This document shows, piece by piece, positions 27,565 through 36,585 of a DNA stretch of 64,000 nucleotides (the first letter of the stretch is position 1; each line of letters starts with the position of its first letter). Under the pieces are notes generated by a model. That model did not search any database, was not told the origin of the DNA, and saw only the letters and a list, made by a program, of their open reading frames with translations. This DNA is from Halomonas piscis (GTDB taxonomy: Bacteria; Pseudomonadota; Gammaproteobacteria; Pseudomonadales; Halomonadaceae). Position numbers and translations under genes: made by a program. Location: NCBI RefSeq assembly GCF_031886125.1, contig NZ_CP119391.1, forward strand, positions 1,426,001 to 1,490,000. The letters are read 5' to 3'.

Positions 27565-28510
27565 TGTGTAAACTCACCAGGTTGTTCACGGAAAGCCCCA
27601 ACCGGCTAACCGGAGGGTGATAGTTCAGGCTGGCATGTGGCCGGTGCCAGTTGTACTGGTGAAGCCAGGCGGAAAGGTGTTTGCCTCGCTCCTCCGAGCT
27701 CTCATAAGACTGGGCATAGGCCCACTCGCGCAGAGCGGTTTGAATGAACCGTTCTGCCTTGCCATTGGTGCGGGGCGTATAGGGGCGAGTGCGCTTGTGC
27801 TTCAGCCCCACCCGCCGGCACAGGCGGTGAAACGCCCGGGACCGGTAGCAGGCGCCATTGTCGGTGAGCACCCGCGTGAAGCGAGTCCCCAAGTCTCGAT
27901 AATATCGTATGGCCTCCAATAGCGCATAACAGGCGCTCCAGCCGGTTTCATCAGGGTAGCGGGTGCCGAAGGCCACCCGTGAGTGATCGTCGATGGCGAT
28001 GTGGACATACTCCCACCCTGCGCCACGCGTGGTCTGTTGGCGATCGCCGGTGACCCGATGCCCCGGGCGCGCGAAGCAGCCGAGCTTCTTGATATCCAGA
28101 TGCAGGAGATCCCCGGGTGCGTCGTGCTCATAGCGATTGCTGGGCCTTGGCGGTGTCAGAGCCGCCAAGCGATTCAGCCCCTTGCGCTTGAGAATGCGCG
28201 CTACCGTGCTCTGGCCAACCCCCAGCGCCTGGGCAATCTGGCAATAGGTCTGGCGTCGCTGACGACGCTCGACGATCTGCTCCACCGTCGTTGCGTCGGT
28301 CGCCAAGGGACTTCGGGCAGGGCGTGACCGACGGTCCTGGAGACCCTCGAGTCCCTCCTCACGGAAACGACGCACCCATTTGTAGACCGTTCTCACACTG
28401 ACGCCTTGGGCTTGCGCGACCTCTCTGGGCCGCAACCCTTCATCGATGACGCGAGCGACCAGCAGGGATCGACCGTGCGGAGTGAGTCGGGCATTCTTAT
28501 GGGTGTTCAT
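27560..28510 (-). CDS. IS481-family transposase, copy 2
   Basis: This 316-residue DDE transposase keeps D139, D217 and E253 (DD35E). Compared with copy 1 it differs at Ala15Ser, Ala42Val, Trp69Leu, Gly313Ser and the last residue, Thr316 instead of Ser. The last difference is dictated by the flanking DNA: the element ends in the first base of that codon and the target duplication supplies the rest plus the amber stop. The start at 28510 has the same AGGAGG ribosome-binding site as copy 1. Confidence 0.93.
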   Translation of the reverse strand: MNTHKNARLTPHGRSLLVARVIDEGLRPREVAQAQGVSVRTVYKWVRRFREEGLEGLQDRRSRPARSPLATDATTVEQIVERRQRRQTYCQIAQALGVGQSTVARILKRKGLNRLAALTPPRPSNRYEHDAPGDLLHLDIKKLGCFARPGHRVTGDRQQTTRGAGWEYVHIAIDDHSRVAFGTRYPDETGWSACYALLEAIRYYRDLGTRFTRVLTDNGACYRSRAFHRLCRRVGLKHKRTRPYTPRTNGKAERFIQTALREWAYAQSYESSEERGKHLSAWLHQYNWHRPHASLNYHPPVSRLGLSVNNLVSLHT

Positions 28511-28593
28511 CCGGGCCTCCTGGAGAGATTGGTTGGTTTGCATCTCCAGTCTTCCGGGTTGGCTCCGGATGAACAACCTACCGAGAGATCACA
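27565..28593 (-). mobile_element. IS481-family insertion sequence, copy 2 (1029 bp, intact)
   Basis: Same length and ends as copy 1 (4458-5486) but in the opposite orientation; its transposase is transcribed toward pepN. Flanking direct repeats GCTAGG are intact at 27559-27564 and 28594-28599. It lies between the pepN stop and the short leader of the yegS gene, so it disrupts no coding sequence. Near identity of the two copies points to recent transposition. Confidence 0.92.
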
Positions 28594-28599
28594 GCTAGG
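28594..28599. repeat. 6-bp target-site duplication GCTAGG, right side of IS copy 2
   Basis: Direct repeat of 27559-27564, immediately after the terminal TCACA of the element on the plus strand. Confidence 0.9.
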
Positions 28600-28658
28600 C
28601 GAAAGGCGGACGGCTTCCGGCGACAGGGCACAACGGCAATACGAGGTGGAAGGGTACG

Positions 28659-29750
28659 GTGAGCGACATCAATCGGCGTTATGTAATGGTAGTAAACGGC
28701 AAGTCTGCCGGCGATCCGGCGCTGCGGGCCGCAGTGGCCAAGAAGCGGCGGGCGGGCATGGCGCTGATTGTGTATGCCACCTGGGAGGCCGGGGACGCGG
28801 CGCTGTTTGCCGAAGCGGCCGTGGATCATGGCGCCACCCACGTCATTGCCGGAGGCGGCGACGGCACGGTCAACGAAGTGGTCAACGGCCTGATGCGCCT
28901 GCCCAAGGAGAAGCGCCCGGCGCTGGGCATCGTGCCGCTGGGAAGCGCCAACGACTTTGCCCGCTCGCTGGGGCTGCCCCTTGAGCCTTACGCCGCGCTG
29001 CAAAAGATCTGCCGCTGGGAGCCCCAGCCGGTGGACGTGGTGCGGATTTCCGCCACCGGGCGTGGCAAGGGGGTGGACGAGTACTACCTCAACATGGCTA
29101 CCGGCGGCTTTGGCGCCGAGGTGACCTCGACCACGCCCAAGCTGCTGAAGAAGCTCTTGGGCGGGGCGGCCTACTCGGTGATGGGGGCGCTCAAGACCTG
29201 GCGCCACCGCAGCTACGAAGGCACGCTCAACTGGGATCACTGCGAGGAAAAGGCCGCCTTCTTGCTGGTGGCGCTGGGCAACGCCCGCCAGTCCGGCGGC
29301 GGTCAGGTGCTGGCGCCCAGCGCCAGGATCAACGACGGCTATCTGGACATGCTGCTGGTCAAGGATTTTGCCTCCTTCAGCGAGCTGCCGCAGCTTATTC
29401 GCGAGCTGCGCGAGTTTCCGGCCCGGGGGCGCTTTGTGCGCTACCTGCCGGTGTCCAGGCTTTCGGTGAGCACCGACCCCAGCCATCCGCCCTGGCCGTT
29501 GACCCTGGACGGCGAGGCGCACCGCTTTGACGCCTTTTCCGTCGAGGTCGTCCCTCTGGCGCTGCGTTTGGCCATGCCCGCGGACTCCGAGCTGCTGGTG
29601 GCCACCCCTCCGGCGGCCTCTGCCGGCGACGATGAAGACAGCGCGGCTGAGGACCAGGACGGTCGCGATCACCAGGGCGGCGGCGAGACGCCGGCGCCCG
29701 GCAAGGCCGCGCAGACGGCAGGCTCTGACACCGCCCGGCCATCGGCCTAG
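28659..29750 (+). CDS. yegS: YegS-type lipid kinase (diacylglycerol kinase catalytic domain)
   Basis: This 363-residue protein is closest to E. coli YegS, with the shared pattern VNGKSAGDPALRAAV near the N-terminus and the nucleotide-binding VIAGGGDGTVNEVVNGLM (about 64-81). It should phosphorylate a lipid such as phosphatidylglycerol at the membrane. The start is a GTG at 28659 with GAGGTGG further upstream. The C-terminal 45 residues after the kinase fold are acidic, Ala/Gly/Pro-rich and probably disordered, making it longer than E. coli YegS. IS copy 2 ends 65 bp upstream and may affect its transcription. Confidence 0.9.
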   Translation: MSDINRRYVMVVNGKSAGDPALRAAVAKKRRAGMALIVYATWEAGDAALFAEAAVDHGATHVIAGGGDGTVNEVVNGLMRLPKEKRPALGIVPLGSANDFARSLGLPLEPYAALQKICRWEPQPVDVVRISATGRGKGVDEYYLNMATGGFGAEVTSTTPKLLKKLLGGAAYSVMGALKTWRHRSYEGTLNWDHCEEKAAFLLVALGNARQSGGGQVLAPSARINDGYLDMLLVKDFASFSELPQLIRELREFPARGRFVRYLPVSRLSVSTDPSHPPWPLTLDGEAHRFDAFSVEVVPLALRLAMPADSELLVATPPAASAGDDEDSAAEDQDGRDHQGGGETPAPGKAAQTAGSDTARPSA

Positions 29751-29789
29751 CCCCGTTTTATTTACAGCGACGGTAAGGAGAATACCGCC

Positions 29790-30734
29790 ATGTCAAACCG
29801 CTTTTGGATACCGACGCTCGTGGCCACGGCGCTGCTGCTTGGCGCCTGTAGCGATGACGACGCGCCAGAATCGGCACCGAGTAGCGATACCCCCGCCGAG
29901 CAGAGCGAAGAGGCGCCGGCGGAGACGGCAGACAGCGACGAGGCGGCGTCGTCAGACAAGACGCCCGAGCTGGACAGTGCCGAGTCGGAAACAGACGCGC
30001 AAGCCCCCGCCGGACAGCCGGACGGCCAGGCGCCTGCCGACGAGACAGCGTCCGACGATATGACGCCTGAAGGCGCTACGTCTGAAGGTATTGTTTCTGA
30101 AGAGGCTATGTCTGAAGAGCCTATGTCTGAAGAGACGACGTCTGAAGAGACGACGACTGAAGACGCTATGCCCGAAGAGGTCAGCGCCGACGACGACACG
30201 CTTTCCGCGGACCCGGAAGACGTTCTCGAGGACGAGGATGCCGCCATGCCCGGCGAGGTCACCGCCTCTGACGTGGACGACGTGATCAGCGATATCGACC
30301 GGCGCTTCGAAGAAGCCGAGCAGGAGCTCAAGGAGCAGTTCGAAGAAGCGGAAAAGCAGGCGCCGACAACCCAGTCGCTTCCCGGAGAGGAGGGCGCGTC
30401 AGCGGAGAACGGCATGCCGGAAGAAAGGGACGTCACGCTGCCGGACGAAAAGCTGGATATTGAGCCTTCCGCCCCGCCGGGCAAGCTCGACGGCGAGCTT
30501 GGCAAGTCGGAAGTCGACGAGCTGATAGAAGACGCCGAGCGGCGTTTTGAAGAAACTCAGCAGCAGCTACAAAAGCAGTACAAGGCGCTCGAGCAGCAGG
30601 ACGTGGAGACCGCCTCGGATCCGGCGACGCCCACGGTCGAAGAGCCCGATAGCAGTGGCGAGAAGAGCAGTGGCGATCAGGACAGCGATGAGCCGAGCAG
30701 CGACGCCTCGTCGTCTGCTGAATCCGGCAGCTGA
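29790..30734 (+). CDS. Acidic coiled-coil lipoprotein of unknown function
   Basis: This 314-residue protein has a signal peptide ending in a lipobox, LLGAC, with Cys20 as the lipidation site. Residues 21-155 are very acidic and low in complexity, including five-residue repeats of the SEE type (about 91-130). Two similar helical segments follow, DVDDVISDIDRRFEEAEQEL (161-180) continuing to 190, and EVDELIEDAERRFEETQQQL (241-260) continuing to 270. They look like duplicated coiled coils separated by a Pro/Glu linker. The tail is Ser/Asp/Glu-rich. I recognise no family. It follows yegS by 39 bp on the same strand and is followed by a terminator, so the two may be co-transcribed. Confidence 0.75.
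   Translation: MSNRFWIPTLVATALLLGACSDDDAPESAPSSDTPAEQSEEAPAETADSDEAASSDKTPELDSAESETDAQAPAGQPDGQAPADETASDDMTPEGATSEGIVSEEAMSEEPMSEETTSEETTTEDAMPEEVSADDDTLSADPEDVLEDEDAAMPGEVTASDVDDVISDIDRRFEEAEQELKEQFEEAEKQAPTTQSLPGEEGASAENGMPEERDVTLPDEKLDIEPSAPPGKLDGELGKSEVDELIEDAERRFEETQQQLQKQYKALEQQDVETASDPATPTVEEPDSSGEKSSGDQDSDEPSSDASSSAESGS
30061..30180 (+). repeat. Imperfect 15-nt coding tandem repeats in the lipoprotein gene
   Basis: About eight units resembling TCTGAAGAGxxTATG or TCTGAAGAGACGACG encode the five-residue SEE-type repeats of the lipoprotein. Such in-frame repeats can expand or contract by slippage without a frameshift. Confidence 0.75.
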
Positions 30735-30745
30735 CAGGCGTAAAA

Positions 30746-30767
30746 AAGCCCGCCGGCAGGCGGGCTT
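30746..30767. terminator. Bidirectional intrinsic terminator between the lipoprotein gene and cspA
   Basis: AAGCCCGCC-GGCA-GGCGGGCTT. On the minus strand it is followed by TTTTTTA, making a strong terminator for cspA, about 100 bp after its stop. On the plus strand the T-run is short, so it is weaker for the yegS-lipoprotein transcript. Confidence 0.8.
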
Positions 30768-30869
30768 CTGCGATGTTTCCGGCGCTCGCAGGCGCTATAT
30801 ACTTCTTTAAAACTTGGCGTAAAGGCTTGGCCCGAAGGCTTTCATCCTTATGGCTCAAGTGGTGGTAGA

Positions 30870-31073
30870 TCAGTGGGCCTGGATATTCGAGGCTTGCAGG
30901 CCTTTCTTGCCCTGGGTGACCTCAAAGCTGACCTTCTGGCCGTCCTGCAGGGACTTGAAGCCTTCGGCCTGAATTTCGGAAAAGTGGGCGAACAGGTCGT
31001 CACCGCCGTCATCCGGAGAGATGAAGCCGTAACCCTTGGTGTCGTTGAACCACTTTACAGTGCCAGTTGCCAT
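30870..31073 (-). CDS. cspA: Cold-shock protein, CspA family
   Basis: This 67-residue single cold-shock domain binds single-stranded RNA or DNA. RNP1 is [10 protein letters not shown] and RNP2 is [18 protein letters not shown] precedes RNP1. Which CspA paralogue it is cannot be decided. The ribosome-binding site is AAGGAAA, upstream of the ATG. A strong intrinsic terminator lies about 100 bp after the stop. The interval to the divergent exporter gene is about 130 bp, so the 5' leader is shorter than the long cold-responsive leader of E. coli cspA. Confidence 0.94.
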   Translation of the reverse strand: MATGTVKWFNDTKGYGFISPDDGGDDLFAHFSEIQAEGFKSLQDGQKVSFEVTQGKKGLQASNIQAH

Positions 31074-31204
31074 TATCGATTTCCTTGCTTGCTTGATTAT
31101 CTGACGAAGGGCACCTTTGCCTGATCGTCAATTTCAATGTAGAGGCTAAATGTCGGGGCGTAAAGTCGCGGCGAACGTTTTACCGCTTGACGGAGTCGGG
31201 CAGC

Positions 31205-31858
31205 ATGGCCGAATGGAGTTTGATCGACGGGCGTTTCGGGGCTTTTGTGGTGGCCATTACGCTGCTTTCCCTGACGCCGGGCGTGGATACGCTGCTGGTA
31301 ATGCGCAATACCGCCCGGGGCGGCGTGGGCGACGGCGTTGCCACCAGCCTGGCCATTGGCTGCGGACTCTTTGTTCACGCCGCGGTATCGGCGCTGGGGA
31401 TTTCGCTGATCCTTCTGCAGTCGGCGGCGGCGTTCGGCGCGCTGAAAGTGGCCGGGGCCGCGTATCTGGTCTGGCTTGGCGTGCAGAGCCTGCTTGCCAT
31501 GCGCCGGGGGCAGGGGCTGGCCGTGGAGGGAGCGGCGGACGGCCGGGGGAAGGCAGGGCGCCTTCAGGCGGTGCGGGAGGGACTCGTCTCCAACGTGCTC
31601 AATCCCAAGACCGTGGTATTTTACATGGCCTTTCTGCCGCAGTTCATCGCGCCCGAGGACCCGGCGCTGGTGAAGTCGCTGTGGCTTGCCGGCGTGCACT
31701 TTGCCATCGCCAACGCCTGGCAGATTGCCGTCGCGCTGATGGTGGGGCGTGCCGCTCGCTTTCTGGCAAGCGCGCGCGTGGCGCGCGCGCTCAACGGCTT
31801 GACCGGCAGCGTGCTGATTGGCTTTGGCATCAAGCTCGCGCTTGAGCAGCGCCCTTGA
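31205..31858 (+). CDS. LysE/RhtB-family amino-acid exporter
   Basis: This protein of about 217 residues has around six hydrophobic segments. Near the N-terminus, LLSLTPGVDTLLVMRNTARGG is the family's conserved PGP-like region, and ...GLVSNVLNPKTVVFYMAFLPQF is the characteristic middle segment. It should export an amino acid or derivative across the inner membrane; the substrate cannot be predicted. The ATG at 31205 is preferred over a TTG at 31187 because GGAG lies upstream. It is divergent from cspA and convergent with slt. Confidence 0.88.
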   Translation: MAEWSLIDGRFGAFVVAITLLSLTPGVDTLLVMRNTARGGVGDGVATSLAIGCGLFVHAAVSALGISLILLQSAAAFGALKVAGAAYLVWLGVQSLLAMRRGQGLAVEGAADGRGKAGRLQAVREGLVSNVLNPKTVVFYMAFLPQFIAPEDPALVKSLWLAGVHFAIANAWQIAVALMVGRAARFLASARVARALNGLTGSVLIGFGIKLALEQRP

Positions 31859-31911
31859 TGCCGGATGTCTCACCCGGTCAAGGCCCGCCCCGCAAAGGCC
31901 GGGCCGGCGCC

Positions 31912-33894
31912 TCAGGGCATCACCAGCGAGCGGTTGTAGCGGCTGCTTTGCTCCGCTTTGCTGAGTAGCGACACGCCCTCGGCATCGCCGCCCTGGGCCA
32001 GGTGCTGAAAAATGGCGCGGTAGGTCAGCACGGCCTGGACGTAATGGCGGGTTTCGCGGAAGGGAATGCGCTCGACGAAGAGGTCGAAGGCCTCGGCGCG
32101 GTGCTCGCCAAGCCAGCGGTCCACCCGGCGGGGGCCGGCGTTATAGGCGGCCGTCGCCGCCAGGCGATTTCCTCGGTAGCGCCTTAGGGTTTTGCTGAAG
32201 TAGGCGCTGCCCAGGCGGATATTGAGCTCGGGGTCGAGCACGCCGTAGCGGCCGGGGGCGTCAAGCCCAAGCGCCTGGCTGACGTCGTTCGCCGTGCCGG
32301 GCATCAGCTGCATCAGCCCCAAGGCACCGGCGGGGGAGCGCGCTTTGGGGTTGTAGGCGCTTTCCCGCCGAGCAATGGCCATCAGCAGATAGGGGTCCAC
32401 GTCGTTGCGGCGGCCAAAGCGCTCGAAGGTATCGCGGTAGGCGTGGGGAAAGCGCCACTCCAGCGCGTCCCACATCTTGCCGGCAATGGTGGTCTGCACC
32501 AGCCGGGCGGGCCAGCTTTCGTCACCTGACTCGGCCTGCTGCGCGGCGTAATCGGCCAGCGCCTGGGCGCGCTCGGGCGTGGCCCGGCGCACGGCGTGGA
32601 GCCACTCGCTGGTGGCAAGGCCCGGCTCGCCGATGCGGATCAGCGCCTCGGTGCGACGCACTTCGGGCAGCGCGGCAATGCGCTCCCGGGTGGCGTTGTC
32701 AAAGCCGTAGCGGGCCATGTTGAACGAGTAGGGCTGTTCCAGGCGCTCGGCGGCGGCGAAGCCGTAGAAGTCGCGCTCCCCGGCGGCGCTCTGGTAGTGG
32801 CGGCGGGCGGCGGCGTCATCGCCCAGCTGGGCATCGGCCCGGGCCAGCCAGTACTGCCAGCGGCTGTTTTCCTGCTCCTCGGCGGGCATTTGCCCGATCC
32901 AGTGGCGCACGTCTCCCCAGGCGCGCTCGGCCAGGGCCCGGCGGACCCGGAGCTCCCGTACCCGTTCGCTGTCGAGGGTGGGCAGCACGCCGTCGACCCA
33001 GTCAAGGGTGCCGGGAGTGTCGCGCACCAGGGCGTAGAACGCCAGCTCCTCTTCAATGGCGCGGCGGGCGGCGGGCGAGAGGTCAAGGCGCGAGGCCTTG
33101 GCCTGCCAGGTGGTAAAGGCACTCTCGGTATCCTCGCGGGTCAAACGCTCCATGGCGGCGCGGTAAAAGCCGTCGGTGGCGGCGCACCGAGGTCCCAGGC
33201 ACTCCGGTGCCAGACGCAGGCTCTCGGGGTCACGCCGAGTGTCTTCGGCGGTGTTGATAGCGGTGTGCCAGTCCCCATCCAGCTGATCCAGCAGGTAGTT
33301 CATCAGCCGGGTCTGCTTGGCCTTCCAGGCGAGCATGGCGCGCTCCCACACGTCTTCACCGTCGATCACCCCGCGGCTTTGCAGGCGATGGAACAGGGTG
33401 TCGCAGGCGGCAGGGCGCGAGCGGCCCGCAAGCCACAGCTCGCGGCCGAGCTTTCCGGCTCGGGTCGGGCTCTGTGCCAGCAGGGCGGTGGCATAGTGGC
33501 ACTGGCGTTCGGCCCCGGCCGGTTTGCCGTCGGCCACGGCCAGCAGGTCGTCAAACTGCTCGGCTTCGCCGTAGGCGCTGATGGCCTGGCCGCGCATCCA
33601 GACCGACAGCGGCGAGTCTTCGTGCTCCGTGATAAAGGCGTTGACCCGCTCGGGCGAGGCGTCGGGCAGCGCGCCCCGCAGTCGGTGGTAGTCGACGTAG
33701 CCGTGCAGGATATGGCCGGCAACGGCGCTGTCATCGATGCTTGCCCAGCGCTGTTCGCGAGCGTCGGCCAGGGCCTCGCGCATGCCCGTGTCGGACAGGG
33801 CTAGCGCCGCCGGCGGCAGGCAGCCCAGCAGTAGCGCTCCGGCCAGCGCCGCGGTCCTGGCTCGGTGATAAAGGCGGCGTCGCAAAGCGTGCAT
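31912..33894 (-). CDS. slt: Soluble lytic murein transglycosylase
   Basis: This 660-residue periplasmic enzyme cleaves the glycan strand of peptidoglycan with formation of anhydromuropeptides. It has an N-terminal signal peptide (about 1-32), a large alpha-superhelical U-domain, and a C-terminal lysozyme-like domain. In that domain the catalytic Glu lies in ARRESAYNPKARSPAGALGL, followed by MQLMPGTA. AYNAGPRRVDRWL is the conserved later motif. Length is similar to Slt70. A 222-bp interval separates it from the divergent DUF1232 gene. Confidence 0.94.
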   Translation of the reverse strand: MHALRRRLYHRARTAALAGALLLGCLPPAALALSDTGMREALADAREQRWASIDDSAVAGHILHGYVDYHRLRGALPDASPERVNAFITEHEDSPLSVWMRGQAISAYGEAEQFDDLLAVADGKPAGAERQCHYATALLAQSPTRAGKLGRELWLAGRSRPAACDTLFHRLQSRGVIDGEDVWERAMLAWKAKQTRLMNYLLDQLDGDWHTAINTAEDTRRDPESLRLAPECLGPRCAATDGFYRAAMERLTREDTESAFTTWQAKASRLDLSPAARRAIEEELAFYALVRDTPGTLDWVDGVLPTLDSERVRELRVRRALAERAWGDVRHWIGQMPAEEQENSRWQYWLARADAQLGDDAAARRHYQSAAGERDFYGFAAAERLEQPYSFNMARYGFDNATRERIAALPEVRRTEALIRIGEPGLATSEWLHAVRRATPERAQALADYAAQQAESGDESWPARLVQTTIAGKMWDALEWRFPHAYRDTFERFGRRNDVDPYLLMAIARRESAYNPKARSPAGALGLMQLMPGTANDVSQALGLDAPGRYGVLDPELNIRLGSAYFSKTLRRYRGNRLAATAAYNAGPRRVDRWLGEHRAEAFDLFVERIPFRETRHYVQAVLTYRAIFQHLAQGGDAEGVSLLSKAEQSSRYNRSLVMP

Positions 33895-34116
33895 GACAAA
33901 CTCCTCGCGTCAGGATGAAGCATCCGGGTCAGGGGGAACACAGCAGAGCGAAAGATGCTTGAAGCTCAAGGGCTGTTTGACTGTCAAAGGATGCGTAACG
34001 AACAGAAGTGAACGGACAGCCGCCCATGCTGCCCGAAACGCTGTCACGATCATACGGTGAGAAGCGCCGGAGTGCGATAGCCCGGTAGCCGCCGATCAAC
34101 TGCCCGGAGGTGGCAT

Positions 34117-34449
34117 ATGGCACTTTACTCCCGTCAACGATGGCGCCGGCTGAAATCCCGGGCCTGGACGCTGCCGCGCATAGCCCGCGGGCTGCGGCTG
34201 TTTTTTCCCATGACCCGCGACGTCATGGGCGGGCGCTACCGCCCGGTACCGTGGAAGGCGTTTGCGCTGATGGGCGCGGCCCTTGGCTATCTGGTCATGC
34301 CCTTTGACTTGATTCCGGACTTCATTCTGCCGTTTGGGCTGATGGATGACGCGGTGATCGTCAGCTGGCTGCTGGCGCGTATCGACGAGCAGCTGGAAGC
34401 GTATCGGGCCTGGCAGGAGGCTCAAGGCCCGGACGAGCGTTCGCGCTGA
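34117..34449 (+). CDS. YkvA-family DUF1232 membrane protein
   Basis: This 110-residue protein carries the DUF1232 core PFDLIPDFILPFGLMDDAVI after a hydrophobic segment (about 46-62). Its function is unknown across the family. GGAGGTGG lies upstream of the ATG. It is alone between slt and htpG; a heat-shock promoter for htpG begins 7 bp after its stop. Confidence 0.85.
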   Translation: MALYSRQRWRRLKSRAWTLPRIARGLRLFFPMTRDVMGGRYRPVPWKAFALMGAALGYLVMPFDLIPDFILPFGLMDDAVIVSWLLARIDEQLEAYRAWQEAQGPDERSR

Positions 34450-34456
34450 AAGGCGT

Positions 34457-34484
34457 CTTGAAAACGGCTGGCCCAGCCCCATAT
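34457..34484 (+). promoter_or_regulatory. Sigma-32 (RpoH) heat-shock promoter of htpG
   Basis: CTTGAAA, 13 nt, then CCCCATAT. This is a near-perfect match to the RpoH consensus, about 85 bp upstream of the htpG ATG. Confidence 0.88.
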
Positions 34485-34569
34485 TTCGTTCACGATCATT
34501 TCATGCCGCGCGGGCCCATCGCCTTCTGCGCGGCCGGTAGGAAACGACAACGACCCGAGGGCTGAAACA

Positions 34570-36474
34570 ATGACCACCGCAACCAGGGAAGAAACGCTGG
34601 GTTTCCAGACGGAAGTCAAGCAGCTGCTGCACCTGATGATCAACTCGCTGTACTCCAACCGCGAAATTTTTCTCCGCGAGCTGATCTCCAACGCCGCCGA
34701 CGCCTGCGACAAGCTGCGCTATGCTGCGCTCGACAACGACGCGCTTTACGAAGGCGACAGCGAGCTGCGCGTGGAGATCGAGCACGACAGCGACGCCGGT
34801 ACCGTCACGGTACGCGACAACGGCATCGGCATGAGCCGCGACGACGTGATCGCCAACCTTGGCACCATTGCCAAAAGCGGCACCGCCGAGTTTCTCCAGC
34901 AGCTTTCCGGCGAGCAGCAAAAGGACGCCAACCTGATCGGCCAGTTCGGGGTGGGCTTTTACTCCAGCTTTATCGTTGCCGACGAGGTAACCGTGCGCAC
35001 CCGCAAGGCGGGCCTGGCCGCCGGCGAAGGCGTGGAGTGGCGCTCGGCGGGCGAGGGCGAGTTCACCATCGGCGAACTCGAGCGCGAGGCCCACGGCACC
35101 GAAATCGTGCTGCACCTGAAGGAAGACGCCAAGGAGTTTGCCGACGACTTCCGCCTGCAGAATCTGGTACGCAAGTACTCCGACCACATCGAAGTGCCGG
35201 TGAAAATGCCCAGGACCGAAACGGCCAAGGACGACGACGGCAACGAGGTCGAGGGCAGCGAGGTCACCACCTGGGAGACCGTCAACGAAGCCACCGCGCT
35301 CTGGGTGCGCCCCAAAAACGAGATCAGCGACGACGAGTACAAGGCGTTCTACAAGCACGTCTCCCACGACTTCTCCGATCCGCTGACCTGGAGCCACAAC
35401 AAGGTCGAGGGCAAGCTCGAGTACACAAGCCTGTTGTACGTGCCCGGCCGCGCGCCGTTCGATCTTTACGAGCGCGACGGAGCGCGGGGCGTGAAGCTCT
35501 ACGTCCAGCGCGTGTTCATCATGGACGACGCCGAGCAGTTTTTGCCGCTCTACCTGCGTTTCATCAAGGGCGTGCTGGATACCCGGGATCTGTCGCTCAA
35601 CGTCTCCCGGGAGATTCTCCAGCAGGACCCCCAGGTCGAGAAGATCAAGAGCGCGCTGACCAAGCGCAGCCTGGACATGCTGAAAAAGCTTTCCAAGGAC
35701 GCCGAAACCTACCAGACGTTCTGGAATACCTTCGGCAGCGTGCTCAAGGAAGGCCCCGGCGAAGATCCCGGCAACCGCGAAAACATCGCCGGCCTGCTGC
35801 GCTTCTCGTCCACCCACACCGACAGCGCTACCCAGGATCAGTCCCTTGCCGACTACGTCGAGCGCATGAAGGAAGGCCAGCAGAAGATCTACTACATCGT
35901 CGCCGACGGCTTCAACGCGGCGAAGAGCAGCCCCCATCTGGAAATCTTCCGCAAGAAGGGCATCGAGGTGCTGCTGCTCTCCGATCGTATCGACGAGTGG
36001 CTGATGAGCCATCTCACCGAGTTTGACGGCAAGTCCCTGACCGACGTGGCCAAGGGCGAGCTGGATCTTGGCGACGTCGAGGACGAGGAAGAGAAAAAGG
36101 CCCAGGAAGAAACCGCCAGGGACAAGGAAGACCTGGTCAAGCGCGTTCAGGAAGCGCTGGGCGAGAGCGTCCAGGAGGTCAAGGTGACCCACCGCCTGAC
36201 CGACTCGCCGGCCTGCGTGGTGCTGCCCGAGCACGAGATGGGCTTTCAGATGCGCCGCATCATGGAAGCCGCCGGCCAGCCGCTGCCCGAGGTCAAGCCG
36301 ATTCTCGAGCTCAACCCGGGGCACGCGCTGGTGAATCGTCTGGAAAACGCCGACGAGGCCAGCTTCAGCGATCTGGCCCACATTCTGCTGGATCAGGCGA
36401 TCATTGCCGAAGGCGGCCACCTGGAAGACCCGGCGGCCTACGTCAAGCGGTTGAACGGCGTCTTGACCGCGTAA
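34570..36474 (+). CDS. htpG: Chaperone protein HtpG (Hsp90)
   Basis: This 634-residue cytosolic Hsp90 has an N-terminal GHKL ATPase with [27 protein letters not shown] and [12 protein letters not shown] middle domain with the catalytic arginine region ([10 protein letters not shown]) and a C-terminal dimerisation domain follow. A stretch rich in Lys/Glu/Asp at about 500-525 is longer than in E. coli. Upstream is a sigma-32 promoter, and downstream a strong intrinsic terminator, so it is a monocistronic heat-shock unit. Confidence 0.97.
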   Translation: MTTATREETLGFQTEVKQLLHLMINSLYSNREIFLRELISNAADACDKLRYAALDNDALYEGDSELRVEIEHDSDAGTVTVRDNGIGMSRDDVIANLGTIAKSGTAEFLQQLSGEQQKDANLIGQFGVGFYSSFIVADEVTVRTRKAGLAAGEGVEWRSAGEGEFTIGELEREAHGTEIVLHLKEDAKEFADDFRLQNLVRKYSDHIEVPVKMPRTETAKDDDGNEVEGSEVTTWETVNEATALWVRPKNEISDDEYKAFYKHVSHDFSDPLTWSHNKVEGKLEYTSLLYVPGRAPFDLYERDGARGVKLYVQRVFIMDDAEQFLPLYLRFIKGVLDTRDLSLNVSREILQQDPQVEKIKSALTKRSLDMLKKLSKDAETYQTFWNTFGSVLKEGPGEDPGNRENIAGLLRFSSTHTDSATQDQSLADYVERMKEGQQKIYYIVADGFNAAKSSPHLEIFRKKGIEVLLLSDRIDEWLMSHLTEFDGKSLTDVAKGELDLGDVEDEEEKKAQEETARDKEDLVKRVQEALGESVQEVKVTHRLTDSPACVVLPEHEMGFQMRRIMEAAGQPLPEVKPILELNPGHALVNRLENADEASFSDLAHILLDQAIIAEGGHLEDPAAYVKRLNGVLTA

Positions 36475-36493
36475 ACCTCCCCCGACGAGAGCC

Positions 36494-36530
36494 ACGGCCC
36501 GTCAGGCTCGCCTGACGGGCCGTTTGTTTT
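36494..36530 (+). terminator. Intrinsic terminator after htpG
   Basis: ACGGCCCGTCAGG-CTCG-CCTGACGGGCCGT followed by TTGTTTT. The stem is 13 bp and perfect. Confidence 0.92.
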
Positions 36531-36585
36531 GCTGGCGCATTTGCTAAAGTGTTGCGCAATCATCATTTCGGTAGGACACCCTGAT

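Noticed and set aside
28406..28984. Plus-strand 192-codon frame from IS copy 2 into yegS
   Set aside because: It is the antisense frame of the IS continued into an alternative frame of yegS. No domain, and the same IS part gives the false ccoN extension.
30061..30180. CRISPR-like repeats
   Set aside because: The 15-nt units are contiguous, in frame and coding, with no spacers.
31882..31905. GGCCCG/CGGGCC inverted repeat between the exporter and slt as a terminator
   Set aside because: It has only 6 bp of stem with a 12-nt loop and no T-run on either strand.
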